Positions 15,320-23,367 of a DNA stretch of 24,744 bases are shown piece after piece. A program made the position numbers and the translations under genes. The stretch lies in NCBI GenBank assembly GCA_017354515.1, contig JAFMQT010000006.1, positions 1-24,744 on the forward strand. The letters are read 5' to 3'. The DNA is from Nocardia sp. GTDB taxonomy: Bacteria; Actinomycetota; Actinomycetes; Mycobacteriales; Mycobacteriaceae. The notes beneath the pieces were generated by a model. The model had not been told where the DNA came from. It worked only from the letters and a program-made list of their open reading frames with translations, and ran no database searches. Numbering within the stretch: position 1 is the stretch's first letter; each line of letters opens with the position of its first letter.

Positions 15320-16174
15320 ATGATCGGAATTCCGGTAGCGATACCGCACCGGCGACGCCGGAAGAATCCGGATGCCACGATGCCGCCACTCGAACATTTG
15401 CGGGAACTGCGCACCCGGCTGCTCATTTCGATCGCCGCGGTGGCGGTGACCACGGCGTTCGGATTCCTCTGGTACGGGCATCCGGTCTTCGGGCTCGACA
15501 GCCTGGGCGACATCTTGCGCGGGCCCTACTGTTCGCTACCGCCCGGTGCCCGCGCCGATCTGGCCCACGACGGATCCTGCCGGCTGCTGGCGACCGCTCC
15601 CTTCGAACAGATCCTGTTGCGGCTGAAGGTCGCCGTCACCGCGGGGTGTGTACTGGCTTGCCCGATCTGGCTGCATCAACTGTGGTCTTTCATCACCCCG
15701 GGCCTGCACTCCGATGAGCGCCGGTACGCGATCGGCTTCGTGATCATCGGGGCCGTATTGCTCGCGGCCGGGGCGGCGCTGTCGTATTGGGTTGTCGCGC
15801 ACGGACTCCGGCTTCTGCTGACGATCGGCGACAATGTGCAGATCAGTGCGCTCAGCGGCAGCCGGTACTTCGGGTTCGTGATCCAACTGCTGATCATCTT
15901 CGGGGTGAGTTTTCAGACTCCGCTGCTGATCGTGGGGCTCAATCTGCTCGGCGTGGTGAGCTACGACAAGTTGCGTGGTCTGCGGCGCGGGATCGTGTTC
16001 GGGCTCTTCGTTTTCGCGGCCGTCGTGACACCGCAGGATCCGATCTCCATGCTGGCGTTGGCCGCGGCGCTGTCGCTGTTGTTCGAGGCCGCGGTGCAAC
16101 TCGCGCGGCTGCACGATCGGCGTGCCGATCGGCACGGTCGGCACGCCGGTACTGTTGGAAATCAGGCCCGTTGA
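15320..16174 (+). CDS. tatC: Sec-independent protein translocase subunit TatC (probable accessory copy)
   Basis: The 284-aa membrane protein forms the signal-peptide receptor of the twin-arginine translocase. Conserved features are PLEHLRELRTRLL at the first helix (residues 22-34), TAPFEQILLRLKVA before helix 2, PIWLHQLWSFITPGL and the HSDERR loop, and six hydrophobic segments. In the fourth-helix motif FGVSFQTP a Gln (Q199) stands where many TatC proteins have Glu. AGGA (15309-15312) lies 7 nt from ATG 15320; a GTG at 15314 is less likely. Its partners are a PucR regulator and a nitronate monooxygenase rather than tatA, which suggests a second, accessory TatC. A TatB gene lies at 23368-23880. 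Confidence 0.93.
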   Translation: MIGIPVAIPHRRRRKNPDATMPPLEHLRELRTRLLISIAAVAVTTAFGFLWYGHPVFGLDSLGDILRGPYCSLPPGARADLAHDGSCRLLATAPFEQILLRLKVAVTAGCVLACPIWLHQLWSFITPGLHSDERRYAIGFVIIGAVLLAAGAALSYWVVAHGLRLLLTIGDNVQISALSGSRYFGFVIQLLIIFGVSFQTPLLIVGLNLLGVVSYDKLRGLRRGIVFGLFVFAAVVTPQDPISMLALAAALSLLFEAAVQLARLHDRRADRHGRHAGTVGNQAR

Positions 16175-16205
16175 CAGGTCATACAGAGCAGTCGAGGAGT
16201 TTTCG

Positions 16206-17171
16206 ATGCCAGTACCGTCCATCCTGCGCGAGCGACTCCGGTTACCGGTGATCGCCTCACCCATGTTCATCGTCTCGAATCCGGATCTGGTCATCGCCCA
16301 ATCCACCGCGGGAGTGGTGGGCTCGTTCCCCACGCTCAATGCCCGCCCGCAATCGCAATTGCGGGTCTGGCTCGAGCAGATCACCGAGGCGCTGGCCAAG
16401 TACGACGCCGAGAATCCCGATGCCCCGAGTGCTCCGTACGCGGTCAATCTCATCGTGCACCGGACCAACGATCGCCTGCTCGAGGATCTGGCGGTGGTCG
16501 AGGAATTCCAGGTACCGATCGTGATCACCTCGTTGGGCGCGCGCACCGACGTCAACGACCGCATCCACGCCTACGGCGGTGTGGTGCTGCACGATGTGAT
16601 CAATAACGTGTACGCCCGCAAGGCGATCGACAAGGGCGCCGACGGACTGATCGCGGTGGCCGCGGGCGCGGGTGGGCACGCCGGAACCCAATCACCGTTC
16701 GCACTGGTCCAGGAGATCCGGGACTGGTTCGACGGACCGCTGGCGCTGTCCGGATCGATCGCCACCGGCGACGCGGTCCTGGCCGCCCGCGCCGCGGGCG
16801 CCGACTTCGGCTATGTCGGTTCGCTGTTCATCGCGACCGAGGAGGCCAACGCCGTCCCCGGATACAAGCAGATGCTGGTGGACTCCTCGGCCGGCGATAT
16901 CGTCTACTCCAATCAGTTCACCGGGGTCTGGGGCAACTATCTGCGCGGGAGTATCGAAGCCGCCGGGCTGGATCCGGATAACCTTCCGCAATCCTCGCCC
17001 GATGCAATGGATTTCGCCTCCGGGGGTCTCGGCGATACCAAGGCCTGGCGCGATATCTGGGGCGCGGGGCAGGGGGTGGGCCGGATCAGCGATATCGCAC
17101 CGGCCCGGGCTGTCGTCGACCGGCTCGACGCCGAATACCGTGCGGCTCTGGGCCGCATTGCCGCCGGCTGA
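16206..17171 (+). CDS. Nitronate monooxygenase (2-nitropropane dioxygenase-like)
   Basis: The 321-aa FMN-binding TIM-barrel protein would oxidise alkyl nitronates, such as propionate-3-nitronate, to carbonyl compounds and nitrite. Diagnostic segments are LPVIASPMFIVSNPDLVIA at the N-terminus, AAGAGGHAGTQSP with the expected catalytic H158, ALSGSIATGDAVLAARAAGA near residue 182-201, and GSLFIATEEA near 209. GAGGAG lies about 8 nt before ATG 16206. It is 31 nt downstream of tatC in the same direction, so it may share a transcript with PucR and TatC. Some family members act on enoyl-CoA or other substrates, so the substrate is not certain. Confidence 0.92.
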   Translation: MPVPSILRERLRLPVIASPMFIVSNPDLVIAQSTAGVVGSFPTLNARPQSQLRVWLEQITEALAKYDAENPDAPSAPYAVNLIVHRTNDRLLEDLAVVEEFQVPIVITSLGARTDVNDRIHAYGGVVLHDVINNVYARKAIDKGADGLIAVAAGAGGHAGTQSPFALVQEIRDWFDGPLALSGSIATGDAVLAARAAGADFGYVGSLFIATEEANAVPGYKQMLVDSSAGDIVYSNQFTGVWGNYLRGSIEAAGLDPDNLPQSSPDAMDFASGGLGDTKAWRDIWGAGQGVGRISDIAPARAVVDRLDAEYRAALGRIAAG

Positions 17172-17180
17172 CGACCCGCG

Positions 17181-17203
17181 GGCCTGCCCTCGAGGGGCAG
17201 GCC
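17181..17203. terminator. Bidirectional hairpin terminator
   Basis: A perfect 9-bp stem, GGCCTGCCC / GGGCAGGCC, encloses a 5-nt loop (17190-17194). It sits between the convergent nitronate monooxygenase and flavin monooxygenase genes. No T-tract is present. Confidence 0.78.
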
Positions 17204-17216
17204 GGCGTCTACTCGG

Positions 17217-18758
17217 TCAGGATCGGCCCACCACATCACCGTCCGGCGGGCTGAGAATCGCGCGGAATTCAGGGGAAGCCGGCGGTCGGGACCGATAGTC
17301 CCGCCCGCGCAGGCGGCGGGTGCGTAAGCGGTAGCCGAGCATGGATCCGGGCCAGTTGTTCGTATTGGCCGGGCCCGCAGTAGTTTTCGCGATGTACCAG
17401 CTGTTGCAGCCGCCGGTGTTCCAGACCGTGGTGGCCAATCTGTTCTGGATCGCATCGTCGAATCGCACCATCGCCTCCGGCCGCACCTCGAGGTACCCGG
17501 TGCGGCGGATCCACTGCGCCGCATGCACGATGTAGCCCATCTGACTTTCCAGCATGTGCACGATCGAACCCGAGCCAACATTGGTGTTGGGGCCGTACAT
17601 GAGGAAGAGATTCGGGAAGCCGGGCACGGTGAGTCCGAGATAGGCGTACGGACGCTCGCTCCACACCGTGTTCAGGTCCAGCCCGGACGGACCGTTGATA
17701 CGGATCGGCGCGACGAAATCGTGCGAGCGGAATCCGGTGGCCAGGATGATGGTCTCGGCGGCGTGCGCCTTACCGTCGGCGGTGATCAGCGCCCCGGACT
17801 CGATCCGTTCGATCGCCTCGGTGACGACCGCGGTATCGGCGCGGTTGAGGGTGTCGTAATAATCGTTCGAGGTCAGGATCCGATTGCAGCCGACCTCGTA
17901 GGACGGGGTCAGTCTCTTGCGAACGCGAATGTCGGCGATGCGGCGCAGATTCCATCGGCACCAGACGCGGATCGGCCAGGACAGCATCATGCGGCCCAGC
18001 GGGGAGACCAGCATCGGGTTGAGAATCGCCTCGAACCACACGAACACCACCAGCCGGGACAACTTCTGCAGCAGCGGCATCCACCGATTGGCGACCTTTC
18101 GCAATCGCGGATATTGATAGTCGGGTTTGGGACTGATCCAGTGGGCTTGGCGCTGGAAGACGGTCACCGAGCGGGCCCGCTCGGCAATCCGCGGGACGAA
18201 CTGGATCGCGCTGGCGCCGTTGCCGATCACCGCCACCCGCTGTCCGGTCAGATCGAGGCTGTGTTCCCAGCGGGCGGAATGGAATATGTTGCCGGCGAAG
18301 CTGTTCAGGCCGGGGATATCCGGGATGGCGGGGCGGCTCAGCTGTCCGCACGCACACACCAGGATGTCAGCGGCCATCGAATCGGCACCCTCGATCGTGA
18401 GCACCCATCGCGCGGACGCGGCATCGAATCGGGCGGCGGTCACCTCGGCACCGGTACGCACATGCCGCACGATGTCGTATTTCCGCGCGCAATGGCGCAG
18501 ATACCGCAGGATCTCGGGCTGTTCGGCGAAACGCCGCGACCAGTCCGGGTTCGGTTCGAACGAGTACGAGTACAGATGGGACGGGGCATCACAGGCGGCG
18601 CCCGGATATGTATTATCACGCCAGACACCCCCGATATCGTGCGCTTTCTCCAGGATCGTCAGATTCGTGAACCCGGATCTCCGCAATCGGATCGCGAGCC
18701 CGATACCACTGAACCCGCTGCCCACGATCACGATCGACGGCTGCTTACCACTGCGCAC
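17217..18758 (-). CDS. Flavin-containing monooxygenase, Baeyer-Villiger type
   Basis: The 513-aa protein binds FAD and NADPH and would insert oxygen into ketones or oxidise sulphur/nitrogen compounds. It shows the N-terminal FAD loop GSGFSG (residues 13-18), the BVMO fingerprint FxGxxxHxxxW as FAGNIFHSARW (154-164), the second nucleotide loop GNGASA near 183, and ATGFRSHDF near 355. Length and motifs match the EthA/steroid-type class B monooxygenases. GTG 18764 is an alternative start, but AGGGAG is 5 nt from GTG 18758. It is divergent from the MpaB-family oxygenase across an AT-rich operator region, suggesting joint control of an oxidative pathway. Confidence 0.92.
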   Translation of the reverse strand: MRSGKQPSIVIVGSGFSGIGLAIRLRRSGFTNLTILEKAHDIGGVWRDNTYPGAACDAPSHLYSYSFEPNPDWSRRFAEQPEILRYLRHCARKYDIVRHVRTGAEVTAARFDAASARWVLTIEGADSMAADILVCACGQLSRPAIPDIPGLNSFAGNIFHSARWEHSLDLTGQRVAVIGNGASAIQFVPRIAERARSVTVFQRQAHWISPKPDYQYPRLRKVANRWMPLLQKLSRLVVFVWFEAILNPMLVSPLGRMMLSWPIRVWCRWNLRRIADIRVRKRLTPSYEVGCNRILTSNDYYDTLNRADTAVVTEAIERIESGALITADGKAHAAETIILATGFRSHDFVAPIRINGPSGLDLNTVWSERPYAYLGLTVPGFPNLFLMYGPNTNVGSGSIVHMLESQMGYIVHAAQWIRRTGYLEVRPEAMVRFDDAIQNRLATTVWNTGGCNSWYIAKTTAGPANTNNWPGSMLGYRLRTRRLRGRDYRSRPPASPEFRAILSPPDGDVVGRS

Positions 18759-18764
18759 AGTCAC

Positions 18765-18918
18765 TCCCTGCTACCTAGCCGGATGTCCTGCCGGGAACGT
18801 AACGCAGAACGATAGTGGCAACAATAAACTAATTATCGTTGCACAACTATTTCTCGTCAAAGTGGTGTAAAATGATAAACGAATTGACCTGGTGCAACAC
18901 AATACATATCTTCACTTC
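18765..18918. promoter_or_regulatory. AT-rich divergent operator region
   Basis: The 154-bp gap is clearly more AT-rich than its surroundings. An imperfect inverted repeat CAACAATAA-N5-TTATCGTTG (18819-18841, one mismatch) and an overlapping GTTG-CA-CAAC (18838-18847) suggest regulator binding. A rightward promoter is readable: TTGACC (18884-18889), 17-nt spacer, TATCTT (18907-18912), then six bases and ATG 18919, the leaderless arrangement. Confidence 0.55.
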
Positions 18919-20157
18919 ATGGAGTACCTTGATTCCCGCGAGCCCGCGACGGTGCGGCCCGCCGTTCCGCGCCGCCATCCCGAATCCCCCCGCCCGGTGC
19001 CCGGATTGCGGCCGGTAGCCCTCGCGCTGGGCCTGCGCCGACCCGATCAGCGCCAGTGGCGGGAATTGGGTGAACTGCTGTGGGTCGGCGACGAGCCGAT
19101 GGACCGGCTGGTCGACTGGATGATCATCGAGGGCGCCGATCACACCCGCCCGCTGTTCGATCACGCCCTGCGCGCGGGTATCGACCGGGTCCCCGACGCT
19201 CCGGAACCGTTGCGCGCCTTCTTCACCGATATCGAGACTCCGCCACCATGGCTGGACATGGCACGAGTTCACCAGGGCGAGCGTGTTTTCCGCTCCGGCG
19301 GCGCCGACGGCATCTATATCGCGCGCGATGTGTCGTTCCTGGGCGGCTATCTGGCCTCCGGCTTCAACAAGACCCTGTTGCGCACCGGCGCGCTGGAGAA
19401 GGGGCCGGGTAAGCGATTCGCCGAAACCCTGCAGTGGGCGCTGGACGTCACCTCCGAGAACGGCATGGCGCCGCTCGGCGTCGGCTACCGGTCGACCGTG
19501 CGGGTGCGGCTCATCCACTCCTTCGTGCGCCGGCACGTCGCGTCCCTGCCCGATTGGCAGGCCGACGAATGGGGCCTGCCGATCAATCAGACCGATATGG
19601 CGGCGACACTGGTAGGCGCGCTGATCGCTCCATTCGTGGGCTCGATGGCGATGGGGATCATACCGACGCCGCGCGAACTCGATCAGGCCGCACATCTGAC
19701 CCGGTATGTCGGCCGGCTGATCGGGGTGCAGGATCGACTGCTGCCCACCAGTTTCCGGGATGCGGTGCGAATCCTTTACCACTGCCTGACGGCGATCACC
19801 AATCCCGATGAGACCACGCCGCAGCTGGCGATCCCCATGGCCGACGACCCGCTGCGCTGGCACTACCGCGATTTCGGCACCCTGCGCGGCCGGATCGCCC
19901 GCGCCCAGCATCTCTCGGTGGCGAGCACCTTCCTCGGCCCTGCGGCCATGGGACAACTCGGCCTGCCGCGCTATATGCCGCCGTGGTATCCGCTGCTGCG
20001 CATCCCGGTCAATCTCGCCCGTTGCCTGGCCGCCCGCACCCTGCCCGGCGGTATGCGACGGGCCGAAATCCGCGGCCGAAGCGAACAGGAGGATTTTCTG
20101 CGCCTGCTGGTCGGCTCCGAGGACGTGATCATCGGCGGCTCCACCCGGATCGACTGA
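18919..20157 (+). CDS. MpaB-family oxygenase (DUF2236)
   Basis: The 412-aa protein matches the overall style of the DUF2236 / MpaB_Lcp catalytic family: helical, with WxDxxRVxxGxxxF-like PPWLDMARVHQGERVFRSGG near residues 111-130, FLGGYLASGFNKTLLRTGAL near 143-162, and VRLIHSFVRRHV near 196. Family members include haem-containing latex-clearing protein and MpaB oxygenases, which cleave C=C bonds of isoprenoid chains; others have no assigned substrate. GTG 18892 is in frame, but TATCTT six bases before ATG 18919 and the lack of a ribosome site favour a leaderless start at 18919. It is divergent from the flavin monooxygenase. Confidence 0.82.
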   Translation: MEYLDSREPATVRPAVPRRHPESPRPVPGLRPVALALGLRRPDQRQWRELGELLWVGDEPMDRLVDWMIIEGADHTRPLFDHALRAGIDRVPDAPEPLRAFFTDIETPPPWLDMARVHQGERVFRSGGADGIYIARDVSFLGGYLASGFNKTLLRTGALEKGPGKRFAETLQWALDVTSENGMAPLGVGYRSTVRVRLIHSFVRRHVASLPDWQADEWGLPINQTDMAATLVGALIAPFVGSMAMGIIPTPRELDQAAHLTRYVGRLIGVQDRLLPTSFRDAVRILYHCLTAITNPDETTPQLAIPMADDPLRWHYRDFGTLRGRIARAQHLSVASTFLGPAAMGQLGLPRYMPPWYPLLRIPVNLARCLAARTLPGGMRRAEIRGRSEQEDFLRLLVGSEDVIIGGSTRID

Positions 20158-20189
20158 GCCGGGCCGATATTCGCTGCCTGCCCGATCCC

Positions 20190-20219
20190 CCGGTGTTCGC
20201 CGACACGGGCGAATACCGG
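20190..20219. terminator. Bidirectional hairpin terminator
   Basis: A 12-bp stem, CCGGTGTTCGCC / GGCGAATACCGG, pairs with a single G-T wobble around a 6-nt loop (20202-20207). It lies between the convergent MpaB-family gene and the second PucR gene. Confidence 0.75.
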
Positions 20220-20233
20220 AGGATGCGCGGCGG

Positions 20234-21343
20234 TCATCCCGCGTCCGGGCGGGTCTGCCCGAACGACCGAATGATCAGGCCCGCCTGCAGATACCAGATG
20301 CCCGGTGGCCGGGAGGCGTCGTATCCGGTCAGCTCCTGGATGCGGCGCAGCCGATAATCGATGGTGTTGCGATGCACCCGCATCACCGCCGCGGTGTGCT
20401 GGCGGCTCAAATTGGACTCGATATGTACTGCCAGCGTGCGCAGCAGACGCGGATGGTCCTCGAGCGGTTCCAGTACCGTCTTGAGCCGTTCGAGCCCCGG
20501 TCCCGGGCGGGTGAGCTGATACTCCACCGCCAGATCGGTGAACCGGTGCACACCCGGCGCGTACCCCAGCCGCTGGATCACATCGAGCAGTTCGTGGGTG
20601 CGGTCGGCGGCATTGGGGATATCGGGTTCGGCGGCCATGATCAGCGTCGCGGTCACCGGCGCCTCGGCAACAGTGGACAATGCCGCGATCAGACCGTCGA
20701 ATTCCGGCGCCGGATCGTGGTCGACCGGCACGATGATCGTGCCGCCGTGTTCGGTGAGGGTCGCGGTGGTTCCCCTCGCACATCGGCGGTCGAGTTCGCG
20801 ATGCAGCAGCGCCACCCGCTCCTGTCCGCAAGCCCTGGACTCCTCGCAGATGTCATCTCGGCGCGGTGAAAGTGCCACGGCCAGAACCGCATACGGGGTC
20901 GCGCGCTGCGCCTGCTGCGCGGCGCGGCTGGCCGCGAGCCGCGACACCAGCGACCTGACCGGCATCTGATCCGCGATATCCTCGTTGTGCGCCTGCACAA
21001 CCGCTGTCGATGCCGCCGCGGCCAGGTCTCTGCGCAGCCACTCGACATTCCAGCCCCGCAGGCTGCCGGCATCGCCGGCGCACCGCTCGACAGCACGATT
21101 CACCGCGGCGGTCGCGGTCTCCAGCGACAACCCAGCGCGCGCCGACTGGGCCGCCAGCACCAGCAGTTTCCGGCATTGATCGGGCAGAATGCGCCCGTCG
21201 AATACCCGTGTGACCAGCATCCCGGCGATCATCTCGAAACCGGCCCGCTTGATCGCCGATTCCGCCGCGACGGTCGGCGGCGCAGCGATGGCGATCGTCG
21301 TTCCGCCGGCGTAGCGGCTGCCATCGACAGTGGTGGCGCGCAT
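20234..21343 (-). CDS. PucR family transcriptional regulator (long form)
   Basis: The 369-aa regulator has a helical N-terminal region with many Ala/Arg residues, a middle sensor-like region (about 170-270), and a C-terminal PucR helix-turn-helix: LLRTLAVHIESNLSRQHTAA, then RVHRNTIDYRLRRIQELTGY near residues 296-340. GGAG lies 7 nt before ATG 21343; the longer frame to 21487 is leader. It is paralogous to the PucR at 14528. A palindromic site overlapping its -35 box matches the one before that gene. Its divergent neighbour is the TetR gene at 21629. Targets are unknown; the MpaB/BVMO pair next door is a candidate. Confidence 0.9.
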   Translation of the reverse strand: MRATTVDGSRYAGGTTIAIAAPPTVAAESAIKRAGFEMIAGMLVTRVFDGRILPDQCRKLLVLAAQSARAGLSLETATAAVNRAVERCAGDAGSLRGWNVEWLRRDLAAAASTAVVQAHNEDIADQMPVRSLVSRLAASRAAQQAQRATPYAVLAVALSPRRDDICEESRACGQERVALLHRELDRRCARGTTATLTEHGGTIIVPVDHDPAPEFDGLIAALSTVAEAPVTATLIMAAEPDIPNAADRTHELLDVIQRLGYAPGVHRFTDLAVEYQLTRPGPGLERLKTVLEPLEDHPRLLRTLAVHIESNLSRQHTAAVMRVHRNTIDYRLRRIQELTGYDASRPPGIWYLQAGLIIRSFGQTRPDAG

Positions 21344-21508
21344 ATTCGAACTCCATTTCCGCTCAATCGGATTCGGCTCGTGATCGGCCCAGAACGGGAT
21401 TCGGCACACCGGTGCGGTGGCGGTGGGGAAGTGACCTTTCGGTGGGGCCGTTGGTGCATCGGCTTCCCCTGGGTCGAAACCCGGCATCCGAGCTCCGGGT
21501 CGCGACCA

Positions 21509-21548
21509 ACGGTACCGGCAATGTAACGATGAATCAATATTTGATTCA
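21509..21548 (-). promoter_or_regulatory. PucR promoter with palindromic operator
   Basis: A 19-bp perfect palindrome TGAATCAA-TAT-TTGATTCA lies at 21530-21548. The leftward -35 TTGATT (21537-21532) is within it, with a 17-nt spacer to TACCGT (21514-21509). Operator core, -35 overlap and spacer all match those ahead of the PucR gene at 14528, except that this palindrome is longer. Confidence 0.7.
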
Positions 21549-21592
21549 CTGTTGACATGTCAGATCACACCGTGCGTCGGTAATTGCGCTGT

Positions 21593-21622
21593 TTGCGCAT
21601 TTTGTAGCGGGATACGTATTGT
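21593..21622 (+). promoter_or_regulatory. Leaderless promoter of the second TetR gene
   Basis: TTGCGC (21593-21598) and TATTGT (21617-21622) are 18 nt apart, and the ATG at 21629 begins six bases after TATTGT. No Shine-Dalgarno exists upstream, so a leaderless transcript is likely. Confidence 0.5.
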
Positions 21623-21628
21623 CGACGC

Positions 21629-22231
21629 ATGGCGACACGGGACCGGTTGACCGAGGCGATTCTGGATGCGGCACTGGTGCGAATCCTGCAGGTCGGCATC
21701 CGGCGCGCGAGCCTCGATGACATCGCCCGCCGTGCCGGGGTCAACCGGGTCACCATCTATCGCCGCTTCCGGGCCAAGGAGAACCTGGTCGACACGGTGT
21801 TGCAGCGCGAAATCAGGCGGGTACTGGCCGAACTCGGCACCATCATGGAAACGACGCCCGGACTGGACGCACAGATCGAAGAGGCGTCGCTGTTCATCAT
21901 CACCCAGACCCGTACCCACGCCCTGGTGACCGAACTGCTGCGGGTGGTGCCCGAGGAAGCGATCGAGTTCTACACCGTGCGCGGAGAAGAACTCGTCGGG
22001 CTCGGCATCAGATATATCGAGGGAATTCTGCGCCGCTCTCAGAAGTACGGGGCGATCGATTCCTACGATCCGCGACCGGTCGCCGAACTGCTGGCCCGCT
22101 TCGCCCACTCACTGTTGCTGACCCCGCGCGGCGGTGTGGATTTCGCCGACGAGGACGCCGCCCGCGCGTTCGTACGCGTGGCCGTAGTGCCAATCGTCAA
22201 GTACGGCACCGGCGCCCGCACACCAATGTAG
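21629..22231 (+). CDS. TetR/AcrR family transcriptional regulator
   Basis: The 200-aa protein starts MATRDRLTEAILDAAL, then has the helix-turn-helix GIRRASLDDIARRAGVNRVT followed by IYRRFRAKENLVDTVL (about residues 23-58). The C-terminal domain is a typical helical ligand pocket of unknown specificity. It is divergent from the long PucR gene and 112 nt upstream of the MaoC-like gene in the same direction, so one or both may be targets. No double CTTGAC site is found near it; a 10-bp palindrome TGACATGTCA at 21553-21562 is a possible own operator. Confidence 0.9.
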   Translation: MATRDRLTEAILDAALVRILQVGIRRASLDDIARRAGVNRVTIYRRFRAKENLVDTVLQREIRRVLAELGTIMETTPGLDAQIEEASLFIITQTRTHALVTELLRVVPEEAIEFYTVRGEELVGLGIRYIEGILRRSQKYGAIDSYDPRPVAELLARFAHSLLLTPRGGVDFADEDAARAFVRVAVVPIVKYGTGARTPM

Positions 22232-22343
22232 CCCCGCCACAGCTGTCACATATCCAGACAAGCGCCGAATCCGCTCCGCACCGGCCCCGGGTGCCGACGA
22301 TGGACCTACCCGATGTCGCCCGCTGATCGTGGAGGAGGCGCAC

Positions 22344-23333
22344 ATGCATCTGGTCATCGCGGATCGGATCGAATCGACCCGGAATCCGATCGGACTGCGC
22401 TATCGAGCATCCGACCGTTATGTCGTGACGGCACAGCGTATTCGAGCCTATGCCGCCGCCGTGCACAACCATCACCCCACGCATTTCAGCGCCGCCGCCG
22501 CGGCGGAGTGGGGTTTCGGGGCCGTGGTCGCGCCGCCCACCTTCGCGACACTGCCGTGGCTTCGGGCCGCCGAGGAGGTGCTGGCCATCCTGCGATCGGG
22601 GTTCGGGAGTTGCCGAATCCTACACGCCGAGCAGACGATTCGAATCGGCCGCGCACTGCTGGCCGGTGATGTGGTGACCACCGACCTGTTCTTCGACACC
22701 GTCGAGCGCTATCCGGACTTCTGCTCGATCACCATCACCGCGCTGCTGCGCGATCGCGACGGCGCACCGCTGCAAACCGGCACCGCGACCCTGCTGACCG
22801 ACAGCCCCTCCGGCTGGCCGCCGCAGGCCGCGGTCGAGACATTGGCACGCCACCCGCGAGTAGTCGCCGATCATTTCGACATCGGCCCCCTGGCCGAATC
22901 CGCGCGCGTTCCCCGACCACCTATCGACCTGTCCGATCATGAACCCGGCACCGAACTGCGGCGCCGGGCGGTCGTGCTGCGCCCTCGGGATTTGCGCGAC
23001 TACACCGCCCTGGCCGGCTCGTTCCCGGATTCGCAGCGTGTGCCCGCCGGAATCTGCACGGCGTCGGGATTATTCCGCCTGGCCATGACCTGCGGTGCGG
23101 TCACCACCTGGCTCGACGACCCGGCAGTGGTGCGGGCGCTGCGGGCCGAGTTCAGCCATCCCGAGGTCGGCGAGACCACCACCTCGCAGATCGTTGAGTT
23201 CCGCGGCCGGGTCGCCGGCGCGGGAGCCGACAGCACCACGATCGACCTCGACACCCGCTGCCACGGCCGGCGCCTGTTCGCCCGTGCCGAGGCCACCGTC
23301 AGGACGCCGCACGCCGCGCCGGACGGATATTGA
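22344..23333 (+). CDS. MaoC-like double-hotdog protein (hydratase/dehydratase-like)
   Basis: The 329-aa product has two hotdog halves. The N-terminal half (about 1-150) resembles MaoC_dehydratas_N / HadA-type proteins: VTAQRIRAYAAAVHNHHPTH followed by FGAVVAPPTFATLPW. The C-terminal half (about 205-325) includes LRPRDLRDYTALAGSFPDSQ and RVPAGICTASGLF. There the Asp and His of the usual hydratase signature (GDxNPxH) are replaced, so catalysis in this half is doubtful. GGAGGAGG at 22331-22338 selects ATG 22344; a GTG at 22329 lies before that site. Likely role is in acyl-CoA or acyl-ACP (de)hydration, or as a non-catalytic partner; uncertain. Confidence 0.82.
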   Translation: MHLVIADRIESTRNPIGLRYRASDRYVVTAQRIRAYAAAVHNHHPTHFSAAAAAEWGFGAVVAPPTFATLPWLRAAEEVLAILRSGFGSCRILHAEQTIRIGRALLAGDVVTTDLFFDTVERYPDFCSITITALLRDRDGAPLQTGTATLLTDSPSGWPPQAAVETLARHPRVVADHFDIGPLAESARVPRPPIDLSDHEPGTELRRRAVVLRPRDLRDYTALAGSFPDSQRVPAGICTASGLFRLAMTCGAVTTWLDDPAVVRALRAEFSHPEVGETTTSQIVEFRGRVAGAGADSTTIDLDTRCHGRRLFARAEATVRTPHAAPDGY

Positions 23334-23367
23334 AAATCGCCATCGCCCCAGTATATTTCGTTGGGTT

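Noticed and set aside
17523..18815. 430-aa plus-strand frame over the flavin monooxygenase
   Set aside because: It is the shadow of an intact BVMO with both nucleotide loops and the fingerprint.
21553..21562. TTGACATGTCA as another site for the 6040 TetR
   Set aside because: Half-sites are 2 bp apart rather than 4 and unpaired, so it does not match the CTTGAC-N4-GTCAAG pattern.
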